Assembly (NCBI GenBank): GCA_900128565.1
Contig: LT635953.1
Location: 1 to 33,906 of the forward strand
Length of the DNA: 33,906 bases
Direction: 5' to 3'
Origin: Stramenopiles sp. TOSAG23-6
Lineage: Eukaryota > Sar
Shown here piece by piece: positions 19,459 through 29,042 of the stretch; position 1 is the stretch's first letter; the number at the start of each line of letters is the position of its first letter. The notes below the pieces were generated by a model. That model was given only the letters and a program-made list of their open reading frames with translations, was not told the origin of the DNA and did not search any database. The position numbers were made by a program, and so were the translations under genes.

Positions 19459-19493
19459 CGTAATTATTTCGTACCTTTGAAATTATAAAATAC
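19459..19493 (+). mobile_element. Possible introner relic in DDX11 3' region
   Basis: ATTTCGTACC followed by TTTGAAATTATAAAATAC resembles the introner core joined to its right end with the CTAAC part missing. It lies between the convergent DDX11 and mL49 genes. Short and AT-rich, so chance is possible. Confidence 0.35.
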
Positions 19494-19539
19494 TTCCATC
19501 ATCTATCTTCCACATAAAATGTTCATAGCCATATAAAAG

Positions 19540-19998
19540 TTAGAATCCTAAATCAGACAACCAGCTCTTCACCCTCTTTGTGTGATTGCCCTTTGCTTCA
19601 ATTCTACCATTATATATTTTAACTTCACTTTCCAAACAAACCTTTTGCATCTCCGTAGCGAGGGCATGGACATCTCCTTCATACTTGCGCAATATTGTTA
19701 CAGTCTTTGAACGACCATTTTTATAGTCGATATACACTGGCAATTGCTTACCAATATCTGAACGGAAAATGTTAAACGGAACATTGCCTGCTTCTTTCAT
19801 ATCACGTGTGTAAACTAAAGGTCTAGGATTTTCTGACCACGCCACTTGGTGTTCACGGCGTTGCTTTTTTACCCAGAATGGAATCATACGCTTATTAATA
19901 ATACGATTTGAATGACTACCACTTCCCCCATGCTTGGTTGCGATTGAGCGGGTGAACATGACTATGGTGTGCTTTGTAGCGCTCATGTTGAAGTACAT
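19540..19998 (-). CDS. MRPL49: Mitochondrial large ribosomal subunit protein mL49
   Basis: 152 aa, typical size. mL49 (yeast Img2) is a structural protein of the mitochondrial large subunit. The conserved C-terminal domain is present: VPFNIFRSDIGKQLPVYIDY, KNGRSKTVTILRKYEGDVHAL, and KVCLESEVKIYNGRIEAKGNHTKRVKSWL without its middle, all fitting the mL49 pattern P-Y-x-V/I-x-R-T/S...LPVY-x-D...T-x-I-R-K-x-x-GD. The N-terminal 35 residues are basic, serine/threonine-rich and free of acidic residues, as expected for a mitochondrial targeting sequence. Translation may begin at M1 or M5. It is divergent from CDT2. Confidence 0.85.
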   Translation of the reverse strand: MYFNMSATKHTIVMFTRSIATKHGGSGSHSNRIINKRMIPFWVKKQRREHQVAWSENPRPLVYTRDMKEAGNVPFNIFRSDIGKQLPVYIDYKNGRSKTVTILRKYEGDVHALATEMQKVCLESEVKIYNGRIEAKGNHTKRVKSWLSDLGF

Positions 19999-20074
19999 CT
20001 TGTAGAAAAACTAATAATATTTCTACAGTAGTGTTTTAGTATAGGTTGGTACTGGTAAGTTCAGTAGACTTTGG

Positions 20075-20102
20075 CACGTGTTGCGTTGCTTTTTGACACG
20101 TG
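20075..20102. promoter_or_regulatory. Two CACGTG motifs 22 bp apart
   Basis: CACGTG at 20075-20080 and 20097-20102, start to start 22 bp (about two helical turns), in the 293-bp divergent region between mL49 and CDT2. CACGTG is the classic site of bHLH and some bZIP factors. A third copy is in the 6501-6862 promoter region. Confidence 0.4.
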
Positions 20103-20291
20103 GCATCGGCATGCATGATTTTTTTGATTTTTTTGAATGACATCAGCAAATAACTCACGACGGACTCACGACCAAAAAAACTGAAAGAATTAATAATATT
20201 TTTAGAGTTTACTAAACTTGTTTCAACAAGAAGATTCTGGAAAAAGACTACAATCCCTATAATCACTACAGTGTAATATCAGACGCGGAAG

Positions 20292-22670
20292 ATGTCGAGC
20301 GATCCATGTTCTAGTACTGTATCAAATCTAGTCTGGCGTGAAAAAAAAAATTCAGTGAACATTGTGCCAATGGTCAAAACTTGGAATGCTAGAGCTACTA
20401 ACAGACGTTTACGCCCAAGCTTGTCACGCTATGTGATGAATCGTCAAATGGGTTGTGGCGGAGGACAACAATACTCACAGTCTACAACTGTACAGTGGAT
20501 GAAACGTCGGCTTATCGTTGGATGTAAAGCTTCATCCCTTGCAAATTCACGAATAAACGTTCTCATGTGTCGAAATGAGTTGGAGGAAGATGTACCACCG
20601 TTTTGTTCCTTTTTCTCCAGATATGCGCTTGGTGGACATGCACTATGTATATCAGACGAAGATGGATGGGTAGAAATCTTAGACTCGCGATTGCCATTGG
20701 ACATCATTGAAAATGCTGAAAGAAAACGTCACCGTTGGCTTGCTCACGCTAACGCAGTATTCGATTTAAAGTGGACGGACTACGACACCAAAATTATTAC
20801 AGCTTCAGGTGATCAAACGGCACGTTTATTTGATATAGAAACACGGAAATTATTGTTAACATTTGAATCTCATAATGGAAGTGTTAAATCTATTTCAACG
20901 CATCCATTAAACCCTCATGTGTACGCTACTGGTGCACGTGATGGCCATTTGATGCTTTGGGATTCTCGTATATCAATGAAAATAGCTGGTTCAAACAAGA
21001 GAAGAGATCGTGGTCGTAGTATTGGCGATACGACGGCAAATACAAATGACTGGATTGTCAATCCTTTCATAAAAGAATACAATGCACATACTCTTCAAAT
21101 GTTCAAACGAAAAAGAAGTCAAGGTTCTATTCCTGTCGACTCTTGTGCTGCTGTTACAACTGTTAACCTCATGAAGGATGGATTTTCATTAATAACTGGT
21201 GGTGCTGCATCAGGTTGTATGAAAGCATGGGATTTGCGACGTTTAAAAGGTAGAAAGAATAAACAAATTCAACATGTCGATGAATTTTGTCCTAGGCGAA
21301 GTCCGGGTAGACCATATGGAATTAGCTCAATTGATGTAGATGAAAGTGGAACAACACTCTTGGTAAACTTTACTAATAATATTATCAATCTCTTTCATTT
21401 TGGTATGTCTAATCCATGCTTCAAGAGTTATAGTGATATAACTGGTAAAGGCAAAGGAAAATGTTGTGATGGGAGGTCAGGTGGGTGTCTTAATCACACT
21501 TCTGGTTTCGTAAAACATCCGTATAATTATGTATCAGACACAAGAATGAGTGACTCTTTCTACGTAAAGGCATGTTTTTCTCCAGATGGTAGACACATAC
21601 TAGCAGGTTCTTGTGACAGTAAAGCATATATTTGGCCAGTACTATCATGTGGTAGTTCTTATGACTTTGATGGAATTTCTTCTTTTGCACCTGATGAAGT
21701 ATCTATACCAAAGGATGTAATATTAGAACGTCGTAGGCAACAAAAATATTCTTCCGAAGAAATTCATAATGTGAAACCTATACGAATTCTTTCTGATGCT
21801 CTTTCAGAAGTAACCTGTGTAGATTGGTGTAAAATTGACCCTCAAAGAATTGTTACTTGTTCAGATGATTCTATTGTTAGATGTTATCAATTGCCCAATG
21901 CATGTGACGAAGAAAAAACATATTTCAGTAATCCCTACCTAGTATATAAGACAATATTACCTGAATCTCAAAAAAATATACAAAATAATAACAATTCACA
22001 GACAAACACTCAAAATAAACCGAAAAAAATCCAATACACTCTTGCGAATAAAAGTATCAGATATTCTACTATAAAAAATAATATGATATCAGAGTCTATG
22101 GAAACCTCAGCTGGTAGATCTGTCAAAGATAAAATAAAATATAGTGAAAATATTGAAAAAAATAAATCATTTTTATGGCCAAATAAAGAAGTAAATTTAA
22201 AACAAAAAAAAGAAGCTCGTTTAATAGCAATAATGAGAGCAAAAATAAAAGCTGAAAAAATAAAAGAAAACAAAAGAATTAAAGACGAGGAAAATAAATT
22301 ACATAATGGGAATGGAGAAACTGATAAAACGGATATTCTATCCAAGATTTCACCTCTTAGTCGATATTTTCGAATCAAACCAAGAACAATTAGCAAATTA
22401 ACAGATACAGATGTTGTATCTGACAATAAAGAAAATGTATCACAGCATGATGATTCTTGCACAAAAAAGCAAAGTAAGACAAGTTTTAATAATTCTGATA
22501 GTAATTACCAAGCATGTATTATAAAGAAGGTATTAGATGACTCTAGAGAGAAAAACCAAATAAATACAAAAGAATCTGAAAAAGATCTATCGTGTAGTAG
22601 TAGTCCAGAGAAAAAACGACAGCGAACTATTTTAGACTTATGGGGGCTTAATAATATACTTAACTTATAA
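20292..22670 (+). CDS. DTL: CDT2/DTL, substrate receptor of the CRL4 ubiquitin ligase
   Basis: 792 aa, no intron. CDT2 recruits PCNA-bound CDT1, p21-type proteins and Set8 to CUL4-DDB1 for degradation in S phase. N-terminal WD40 propeller (about 100-540). Characteristic repeats are HANAVFDLKWTDYDTKIITA followed by SGDQTARLFDIE, and GSVKSISTHPLNPHVYATGA followed by RDGHLMLWDSR, the DDB1-contacting WDXR type. The C-terminal 250 residues are lysine/asparagine-rich and disordered. Two PIP-box-like motifs: ISPLSRYF at 686-693 (compare the MRKICTYF PIP box of human CDT2) and QRTILDLW at 777-784 near the very end. Only 42 bp separate its stop from the convergent giant gene. Confidence 0.88.
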   Translation: MSSDPCSSTVSNLVWREKKNSVNIVPMVKTWNARATNRRLRPSLSRYVMNRQMGCGGGQQYSQSTTVQWMKRRLIVGCKASSLANSRINVLMCRNELEEDVPPFCSFFSRYALGGHALCISDEDGWVEILDSRLPLDIIENAERKRHRWLAHANAVFDLKWTDYDTKIITASGDQTARLFDIETRKLLLTFESHNGSVKSISTHPLNPHVYATGARDGHLMLWDSRISMKIAGSNKRRDRGRSIGDTTANTNDWIVNPFIKEYNAHTLQMFKRKRSQGSIPVDSCAAVTTVNLMKDGFSLITGGAASGCMKAWDLRRLKGRKNKQIQHVDEFCPRRSPGRPYGISSIDVDESGTTLLVNFTNNIINLFHFGMSNPCFKSYSDITGKGKGKCCDGRSGGCLNHTSGFVKHPYNYVSDTRMSDSFYVKACFSPDGRHILAGSCDSKAYIWPVLSCGSSYDFDGISSFAPDEVSIPKDVILERRRQQKYSSEEIHNVKPIRILSDALSEVTCVDWCKIDPQRIVTCSDDSIVRCYQLPNACDEEKTYFSNPYLVYKTILPESQKNIQNNNNSQTNTQNKPKKIQYTLANKSIRYSTIKNNMISESMETSAGRSVKDKIKYSENIEKNKSFLWPNKEVNLKQKKEARLIAIMRAKIKAEKIKENKRIKDEENKLHNGNGETDKTDILSKISPLSRYFRIKPRTISKLTDTDVVSDNKENVSQHDDSCTKKQSKTSFNNSDSNYQACIIKKVLDDSREKNQINTKESEKDLSCSSSPEKKRQRTILDLWGLNNILNL

Positions 22671-22712
22671 TTTATTATTAAAGAATGTTTTTATCATCAC
22701 ATTAAATGTCTT

Positions 22713-25700
22713 CTATGTTTCCCAAATTTTAGCGTTGTTCCATTCTGCGGAGTTTTCTCCGTAAACGCTTCGGAATTCCTCTTCGGTGTATGCGGTGCCA
22801 TCACTAGGATCAATCCGCTTTTCAACATAGTATAATGGCTGATTATCATCTGATTGGTATGCGTCATTATCAAAGTGATCTCCATCGGTATTATAACCAC
22901 CTTCATCAGTTTCGTATCCAAATTCGTCATTAAGAGCCTCCAACGAAGTCATATCATCAAGTATGCTATTTTGTGGATAATCTTGGTCTTGCTCTGCGTA
23001 GTTGATTTGATTAATTCCTGTGTCATCTTTCTTCTCGTCCGCATCCACCCCGGCTTCGTTGATGTTTTCGTCATCGTCACTATTATCACTATCACTTTCT
23101 TTGTTTTTGTCACTATCGTCAAAACCTCCTTCCGGTATCGGCGGTGGTGGGGGTCTTTCCTTTACTTTTTTCTTGAGAATATTCTTGAAACTAGAAACCT
23201 TTTTCTTTTCAATAACTTTTACGACGCCACCTTCGTCGTTTTTCTCGTTATCATCATCGCTATCATCATCGCTATCTTCATCGTCGCTACTACTACTTTT
23301 GCTGATTTGCTTGGTGTCCTTTACCTTTCTTTTTTTTCTACGTAAAAGACGTTTAAACTTCTTTGCCAAAGGAACGTCCGAATCTGAATCAGTGTCAGAA
23401 GAAAGTACAGCTGCCCGTTTCTTCTTAGGCTTTTCAAAAGGAACAATTCGAATATCGCCTTCTGGCATTTTCCAGCTAGTCTCACCAGATGCTCCGCAGA
23501 AATAGTATGTTCTTCCAGTTTTTTTGTCGTGCAACGAATTCCAAAGCATAATACTGTTGGTGTCCTTAATTTTCTTGACAAAGCCTCCCACAGTAGCGCG
23601 GACGTCTTCCTTTCCACGAATTGCTCTTCCTAAAAATGAAACTGCGTTTGCTAGGTCTTGTGCTTGCAATGATGTTGCTGCACTGACAAGGTTCGAAGAA
23701 ATCCTTGCGGCTTTTGTATCCATTGCGTTTTTATATGCATCTGTATCCTTTGCGACACCCCACAATTTTGAAAGAGCTTCCGCTGTTTCACTTTCACGAA
23801 TTTTCGTCATTGTACTTTCAGAACCAGGTGGGCCCTTCAACACCCCACCAATATCGATCCCTTTCTCTCTTACACCATCCGCGAGTCTTGCCGCGAACAA
23901 TGCTACTTTCGAATGTTTTGGCAACTTATAGCATTTGACTCCTTTTACTCTAGTGCAATTTCCCTGACTATCTAACTTCACATTCTTCGAAGGAACAGTT
24001 GCAAAATTTCCGAATCCGTCCCATTTTTCTACCAGCATTATTTGTAATACGGTCTCTATGCTCTCCTTCTGTTGTTGCTCTAAACGAATTTTATCAATTA
24101 GCCTTTGTGCTGGCGATTTCAATGAATCCATTAAAATTGCTGCGTCAGTTTTTTTATTGACAATCGCGTTACGTCTCTTCTTCTTCTTCGATTTTCTCCT
24201 CGCACGTTTAACTGTGAACTTGCGCCCAACAATGAGTATACGGTCGTTTTCTTTCAAAAGATCAGTGATATCAACTGTCGTGTGAAGCGTTCTCTTATCT
24301 CTTACCAAAGTAACGGTTCCCGGCAGTTCCTCACTGAATTTATCTTCCATTATAATAGAAGCAGCTGATCGACCAATATTTTTGAAACGAGTTGACGTCA
24401 ACTTTTGCCGATCTTGTTCTTGTCTAACCTTAATACTTTCAGCTCGCTCCCAAAGTCGCTGCTGTCTCATACGCTCACGCCCTGCGCGACGGATCATCTT
24501 TCCACGATACAATGCTTGAAATTTTGTAGCGGACTGATGCATCGCCATTAATTGGAACTGAGCTCGCAGTGCATCTCGTTCTGCTAGCTGTTCTGCTTCT
24601 ATACGAGCTCTTTCTTCTTGAATTTTCTTATTCCAAATATCAACTAGAAGCAAAGGTTCAGGTTTCGCATTGTGAAGCATCCTTTGGCCATGAGAGTGAA
24701 CTTTTTCAAAGCAAATTGTGCAATATGGTTCATCGCACTCAATACACCACCACTTAACTGCGTAGTCCTCACACTCTACACATGTTGCAACAATTGGTGT
24801 CCATGAGTGAGACTTTTTCATGTGTATATTTTCAAAGCAATTGTCACAAAGTTTAGCTTTCTTTGGAGTTTTCCTATGAGCAAGCTTACACGCTAAACAG
24901 TGGCGAGTTGCCACTTGATAACCACATTCCCCACAGATGTCAACAGGGAGTTTTGTGTGCTTCTTCCGTTTACCTGAACAGTGTGTGTCGTCATAACATG
25001 CACTACAAAATTGTGTCTCACATTCCCGACAGACAACTTCAACACGTTCTTCTTCACATTGCGAACATAGAACAACAAATTCACGCTCAGGAGTCGGAAG
25101 TGTAAAAATATTGTCAAGATCTTCCGCTTCAACCCAATAAGCTTGATCATTCGCATCATAATCCCAATAACCATCTCGTAGGCAAGCAGGTCGATGCCAA
25201 GACTTTTCATTTGTTCTTTTGTTGAAATAATACGGTTCTTTAGTTTCAGGGTCCATAAATTTTACAAATATATCATTGATAACAGCCCATCTACGAGCTT
25301 TAGCCTGGTATCTCCTGACCATTAATTGAATACGAATAACCCAACCACCCTTTCGCTTTGCTTCCAACCATGCTTCCTTTGCTATTCTAGAAAGTGCCAT
25401 GAGCTCCTTTCCCTTATACCTTCGCCAGGATGCAGCGCACACCCTTTGAGCCCATGTTAAATCATCTGTTACTTTCGACTCAAGTTTCTTTCTTGCGCTC
25501 TTGTTAAAAACTACCCCGTTGGAATATAATAAATGATTATGGATAACTAGTATTAATCTAATTTCACCTGGTGTCAATGGATTGAAAATTCCTCCCAAGC
25601 GACCAGGTGTTCTCGTGTTCGGAATCAATTTTCCAATTCTATGTTGTGCTCTTAGTTCGTTAAAATTTGTCGCTGCTGGATACTTAAGATTTGCTATATC

Positions 25701-28700
25701 TAAGAGAGCGTCGAGAAACTGTGAAAAGTTTAGGACACGCTCGTTCTTTTTTTTGTATTTAGCAAAGATAATATCGCACTTAGTAGCAGTTATTTTTGAT
25801 TTATCCAAAAGATTATGTGCTTGTGATATCATCTTTTTAAAAGAAGAATTGTCTATGGTTAATTGCTTTGAGGCTCCCTGCTCCTTTGCGAAGTTACAAA
25901 ATATACCGCCAAAGCCCCACACACCCAAAACTTCAGGGCNTATCCCCTTTTTCTTTTTTATACGTATAGTTCGTAGAGTAAGAACGTATTTCCAGTACTT
26001 TCTCGTATGAGCATATTCGGCACGCCCACACCACCCGACATCCTCAAGCCGACGCATTGAATCTCTCAAGTTTGAAGCCAATATACGTCCGTGATATCCA
26101 CGGACCATCGATTGAATTTTTGCCACAACACCCTGGTATCTTCTCATCCTATCTAATAGTGCTCGAAATTTTTTACGTTGCATTGATCCTTTCAAATATC
26201 TTTGAAGAACTATCGCCATTTTCTTCTTTCTTGCAGAGTTCCACTTGAGAAAGCGCCGCTGTATTTTCGAAGCAGCCGGTCCATATCTTTTCATCAGAAC
26301 TCTCTTTTTCATTAGATGTCCACGTATCCTACTCTGTACGAGAATGACAGCATTCATTCTTTTCTCTATTTTTGACTTAATTCTTGCTTTTTGCATTAGA
26401 TGGATTTTACACTTTACTTTTTTTCGACCAAGCTTCCCACGATAGCATTTTTGAACTAAAATTGCTGCTTTCTCAAGCTTTCGAGCTTTGTTAAATATAC
26501 CTAGTTTTACTGCCCGTCTTAGCTTGTGCTTGTTTTTCTTCAGAGCTTGCATATCAACGACAGTTTTAAACCTACCTCCAAAATACGATAGCTCTTGTAA
26601 GTCAGCCTCTCCTGCTTGTTTTTTTTTCTGTCTTCGTTGAGCGGTAATACGAATCTTTGACCAATATAAATCTTCCCGAATTTTTTTGCAAGCCTGCACC
26701 TGTAGAATCCGCCGCAAGTGATACTGAACTTTTTTCTTTGCAAGGAAACGTCTTCTTTCTTTGAATGTTCCAGTGATGTATCGCTGTACTCTCAGCGCCA
26801 TCTTGAATTTTCTAGCTTTTATTAAATTTCGAAGCTGCTTATATCGTTCTATACCACGCCACCATTCTTTAATATAATTAGCTGCCCCGTGTTTTCGAAA
26901 TAAAAGAAGACGTTCTGCCCGTTCCCTCTCACGTTGAACCTTGGCTCGTCGCATACGCCGCAAAGTCAAAAGAAGCTTAACATGCTTCCTATCTCTAAAA
27001 GCTCGAAAAATTCGCTGTGCATGAACTGCAAGACGTATTTTTGCTTCCTTCAGTATTTTTAGGAAAAACATCAATGCTTTTGAGTGGTGTATCCGGTAGT
27101 GCTGCTGCACTTTCTTACAGCTTTCTACCAACAGTTTGAATTTTTTTGTACTCTTTCTTGATTCGTAACCACGATAGAGTCTTTGTAAGTGAATCGTTCC
27201 TTGAATACGACGGAGAACTCTTTCACGAGAATCTTTCTGTGCTTCCCGTTCCTGATTCCGAATTCTACCCAACTTGTCCTGGATATCCTTCCAACCCCAA
27301 TATATCCTATAACGCCTTTGAATAATTGTTGCGTATTTTATTCGACTTGCTAAAATTTGTCGCTGTATTTCTTCTCTCCACCTATGCAAACCGAGCTCAA
27401 GGTATTTTATGATCATGTTGTTTAAAGATTTCTTAATCATGTTAACGAAACGTTTCATTCGGAACCCATAGACTTCATCGTTCATTGCTTTTGCGACTAA
27501 ATTCCGTGGTAACCTTTGCAACATCGCAGACATCATTCTCGTGCTTTGATATTTCATTTCATTTACTTGCAACCGTGATTCTTCGGCACTATGCTTCAAA
27601 ATATTGTGTCTTTGTTTTGTTGGAGGATCAATTGCCTGAGGAGTTTGTATTAAATTTGTACTTGTTAAACCAGTAGCTGATTTCAGGCAATGTGCTGACA
27701 GACCATGTAACACAAAACCTGGTTTTTTGACAGAGGTTGAATGCAGAGCTATTGGAGTCTTTTCTATATTTATAACTTTCGGATCTGTTTCTTGTTCTAC
27801 ATTTTCTGTTTCAGAAAACCCCTCATTATTTTCTGAATGTAAACAAATGTCTTTATTATTTTCTCTATCAAGTATGTTGTTCTCATGAATTTGTATATCT
27901 TTGCTTTTTGAANTTGAAGTCCTCACAACATCTTGATGTCTTGATATTTTCGTTTTTGTAGAATCTTTTTGTGAAACTTGTGGTTTTGTAAAATCTTTTT
28001 GTGAAACTTGTGGCAATGGTGTTGTTCCAATATAAGACGTTGGAAATTTATGTTTCCTAGCGAGTGTTTCATGTTGTTTCTTTCGAAGTTCATGAAATGG
28101 ATCCAAATGATCACTTTTCGTAAATTGTTTTTCAATCTGTTTAATTGCTTGCCTTACGGCAAAGTTGGGCGCAGGAATTTTATCTAGTTCTTTTGCCATA
28201 TGAGGTGAAATTGCACTGAGTATTGGTAATTTCGGTGGTGGTGTATATTCTATTGGTTTTTCATCTTTATTTAGGGATGATTTATATCCAGGTATAATAC
28301 CTCGTTTCTGTAAAATGTATTTTCTGTGTTGCTGTGCTGTTCTTTGTAAATGATATAATTTAACCTGAAAGTTTGTATCATTTTGCATTCGTTTGTATCG
28401 TATATTTTGCTCTAACGCCTTCGCTTCATCCTCAAGTTCTTTCGGTCGAGATAAAAACTCTTCAATTGTTAGTTGTGATTTCCTATCAGATAAATGCATC
28501 GGTTGTAGTGAATATTCCTCACGTCTATCTAATAACCCTAATCCTACAGTTGGATTACTTGTGACAGATTTTGATATTTTACGTCTAATTGTACTACTTC
28601 GTGGCTTATTTGCCACTGAGCGAACTGAAGATAAGGGGGGGACTACAAAGCTCCCACCTGGTCCAAATGAACCGTCTTCGGCATATCCCGATCCAATTAT

Positions 28701-29042
28701 ATCACCTATATTGTACGAACCAATACTTACTAAACTATTCATAGGACCAAGTTGGTCCTTTTTTTGATTCTCAGTCAGTCTCTCTTGACGATAACGCTTT
28801 CGACGGCGTCTTTTGATTTTAGATTCAGATATTTGGTTCTTTTTTGTGTAAGGAGATATACCAAACTGACTAGATATAATGTTACGTGAAACCTTTAGGG
28901 AGGAAGCGTTACCAGTTTCAATTTGCGATAGTAAGTCTTGAATGTCAGTCATATCCTGACCAACTGGCTCGTCATTGAAGTGATCTATAGGAGTAGAACT
29001 TTTCCGACGAGCACCTACTCTAAAGAATTTTTTGTCAGACAT
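22713..29042 (-). CDS. Giant IQ-repeat / p25-alpha / WW / B-box protein
   Basis: 2109 aa in one exon. Order: disordered N terminus (1-530); a long array of IQ calmodulin-binding motifs (about 540-990, for example ATIIQRRYRIYWGWKD and AVILVQSRIRGHLMKKR); a p25-alpha/TPPP-like segment (about 1065-1120, ITATKCDIIFAKYKKK and VLNFSQFLDALLDIANLKYP); WW domain 1 (about 1258-1287, YYFNKRTNEKSW); tandem B-box-like zinc fingers (about 1320-1460, with repeated CxxC, CxxCH and Cys/His pairs); another IQ (about 1495); WW domain 2 (about 1832-1862, YYFCGASGETSW); an acidic/serine low-complexity region; and a C-terminal motif DPSDGTAYTEEEFRSVYG. It is probably a microtubule- or cilium-associated scaffold regulated by Ca2+/calmodulin (inference). 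Unresolved bases at 25940 and 27913 give two unknown residues. The frame is intact throughout. Confidence 0.8.
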   Translation of the reverse strand: MSDKKFFRVGARRKSSTPIDHFNDEPVGQDMTDIQDLLSQIETGNASSLKVSRNIISSQFGISPYTKKNQISESKIKRRRRKRYRQERLTENQKKDQLGPMNSLVSIGSYNIGDIIGSGYAEDGSFGPGGSFVVPPLSSVRSVANKPRSSTIRRKISKSVTSNPTVGLGLLDRREEYSLQPMHLSDRKSQLTIEEFLSRPKELEDEAKALEQNIRYKRMQNDTNFQVKLYHLQRTAQQHRKYILQKRGIIPGYKSSLNKDEKPIEYTPPPKLPILSAISPHMAKELDKIPAPNFAVRQAIKQIEKQFTKSDHLDPFHELRKKQHETLARKHKFPTSYIGTTPLPQVSQKDFTKPQVSQKDSTKTKISRHQDVVRTSXSKSKDIQIHENNILDRENNKDICLHSENNEGFSETENVEQETDPKVINIEKTPIALHSTSVKKPGFVLHGLSAHCLKSATGLTSTNLIQTPQAIDPPTKQRHNILKHSAEESRLQVNEMKYQSTRMMSAMLQRLPRNLVAKAMNDEVYGFRMKRFVNMIKKSLNNMIIKYLELGLHRWREEIQRQILASRIKYATIIQRRYRIYWGWKDIQDKLGRIRNQEREAQKDSRERVLRRIQGTIHLQRLYRGYESRKSTKKFKLLVESCKKVQQHYRIHHSKALMFFLKILKEAKIRLAVHAQRIFRAFRDRKHVKLLLTLRRMRRAKVQRERERAERLLLFRKHGAANYIKEWWRGIERYKQLRNLIKARKFKMALRVQRYITGTFKERRRFLAKKKVQYHLRRILQVQACKKIREDLYWSKIRITAQRRQKKKQAGEADLQELSYFGGRFKTVVDMQALKKNKHKLRRAVKLGIFNKARKLEKAAILVQKCYRGKLGRKKVKCKIHLMQKARIKSKIEKRMNAVILVQSRIRGHLMKKRVLMKRYGPAASKIQRRFLKWNSARKKKMAIVLQRYLKGSMQRKKFRALLDRMRRYQGVVAKIQSMVRGYHGRILASNLRDSMRRLEDVGWCGRAEYAHTRKYWKYVLTLRTIRIKKKKGIXPEVLGVWGFGGIFCNFAKEQGASKQLTIDNSSFKKMISQAHNLLDKSKITATKCDIIFAKYKKKNERVLNFSQFLDALLDIANLKYPAATNFNELRAQHRIGKLIPNTRTPGRLGGIFNPLTPGEIRLILVIHNHLLYSNGVVFNKSARKKLESKVTDDLTWAQRVCAASWRRYKGKELMALSRIAKEAWLEAKRKGGWVIRIQLMVRRYQAKARRWAVINDIFVKFMDPETKEPYYFNKRTNEKSWHRPACLRDGYWDYDANDQAYWVEAEDLDNIFTLPTPEREFVVLCSQCEEERVEVVCRECETQFCSACYDDTHCSGKRKKHTKLPVDICGECGYQVATRHCLACKLAHRKTPKKAKLCDNCFENIHMKKSHSWTPIVATCVECEDYAVKWWCIECDEPYCTICFEKVHSHGQRMLHNAKPEPLLLVDIWNKKIQEERARIEAEQLAERDALRAQFQLMAMHQSATKFQALYRGKMIRRAGRERMRQQRLWERAESIKVRQEQDRQKLTSTRFKNIGRSAASIIMEDKFSEELPGTVTLVRDKRTLHTTVDITDLLKENDRILIVGRKFTVKRARRKSKKKKRRNAIVNKKTDAAILMDSLKSPAQRLIDKIRLEQQQKESIETVLQIMLVEKWDGFGNFATVPSKNVKLDSQGNCTRVKGVKCYKLPKHSKVALFAARLADGVREKGIDIGGVLKGPPGSESTMTKIRESETAEALSKLWGVAKDTDAYKNAMDTKAARISSNLVSAATSLQAQDLANAVSFLGRAIRGKEDVRATVGGFVKKIKDTNSIMLWNSLHDKKTGRTYYFCGASGETSWKMPEGDIRIVPFEKPKKKRAAVLSSDTDSDSDVPLAKKFKRLLRRKKRKVKDTKQISKSSSSDDEDSDDDSDDDNEKNDEGGVVKVIEKKKVSSFKNILKKKVKERPPPPPIPEGGFDDSDKNKESDSDNSDDDENINEAGVDADEKKDDTGINQINYAEQDQDYPQNSILDDMTSLEALNDEFGYETDEGGYNTDGDHFDNDAYQSDDNQPLYYVEKRIDPSDGTAYTEEEFRSVYGENSAEWNNAKIWET
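27954..28013 (-). repeat. 30-bp in-frame tandem duplication
   Basis: Units 27954-27983 and 27984-28013 differ at one base and encode PQVSQKD(F/S)TK twice in the giant protein. Confidence 0.95.

Noticed and set aside
22854-23505. Long hydrophobic or serine-rich plus-strand frames opposite the giant gene
   Set aside because: They mirror the acidic/serine repeats of the true minus-strand gene; the composition is an antisense artefact.
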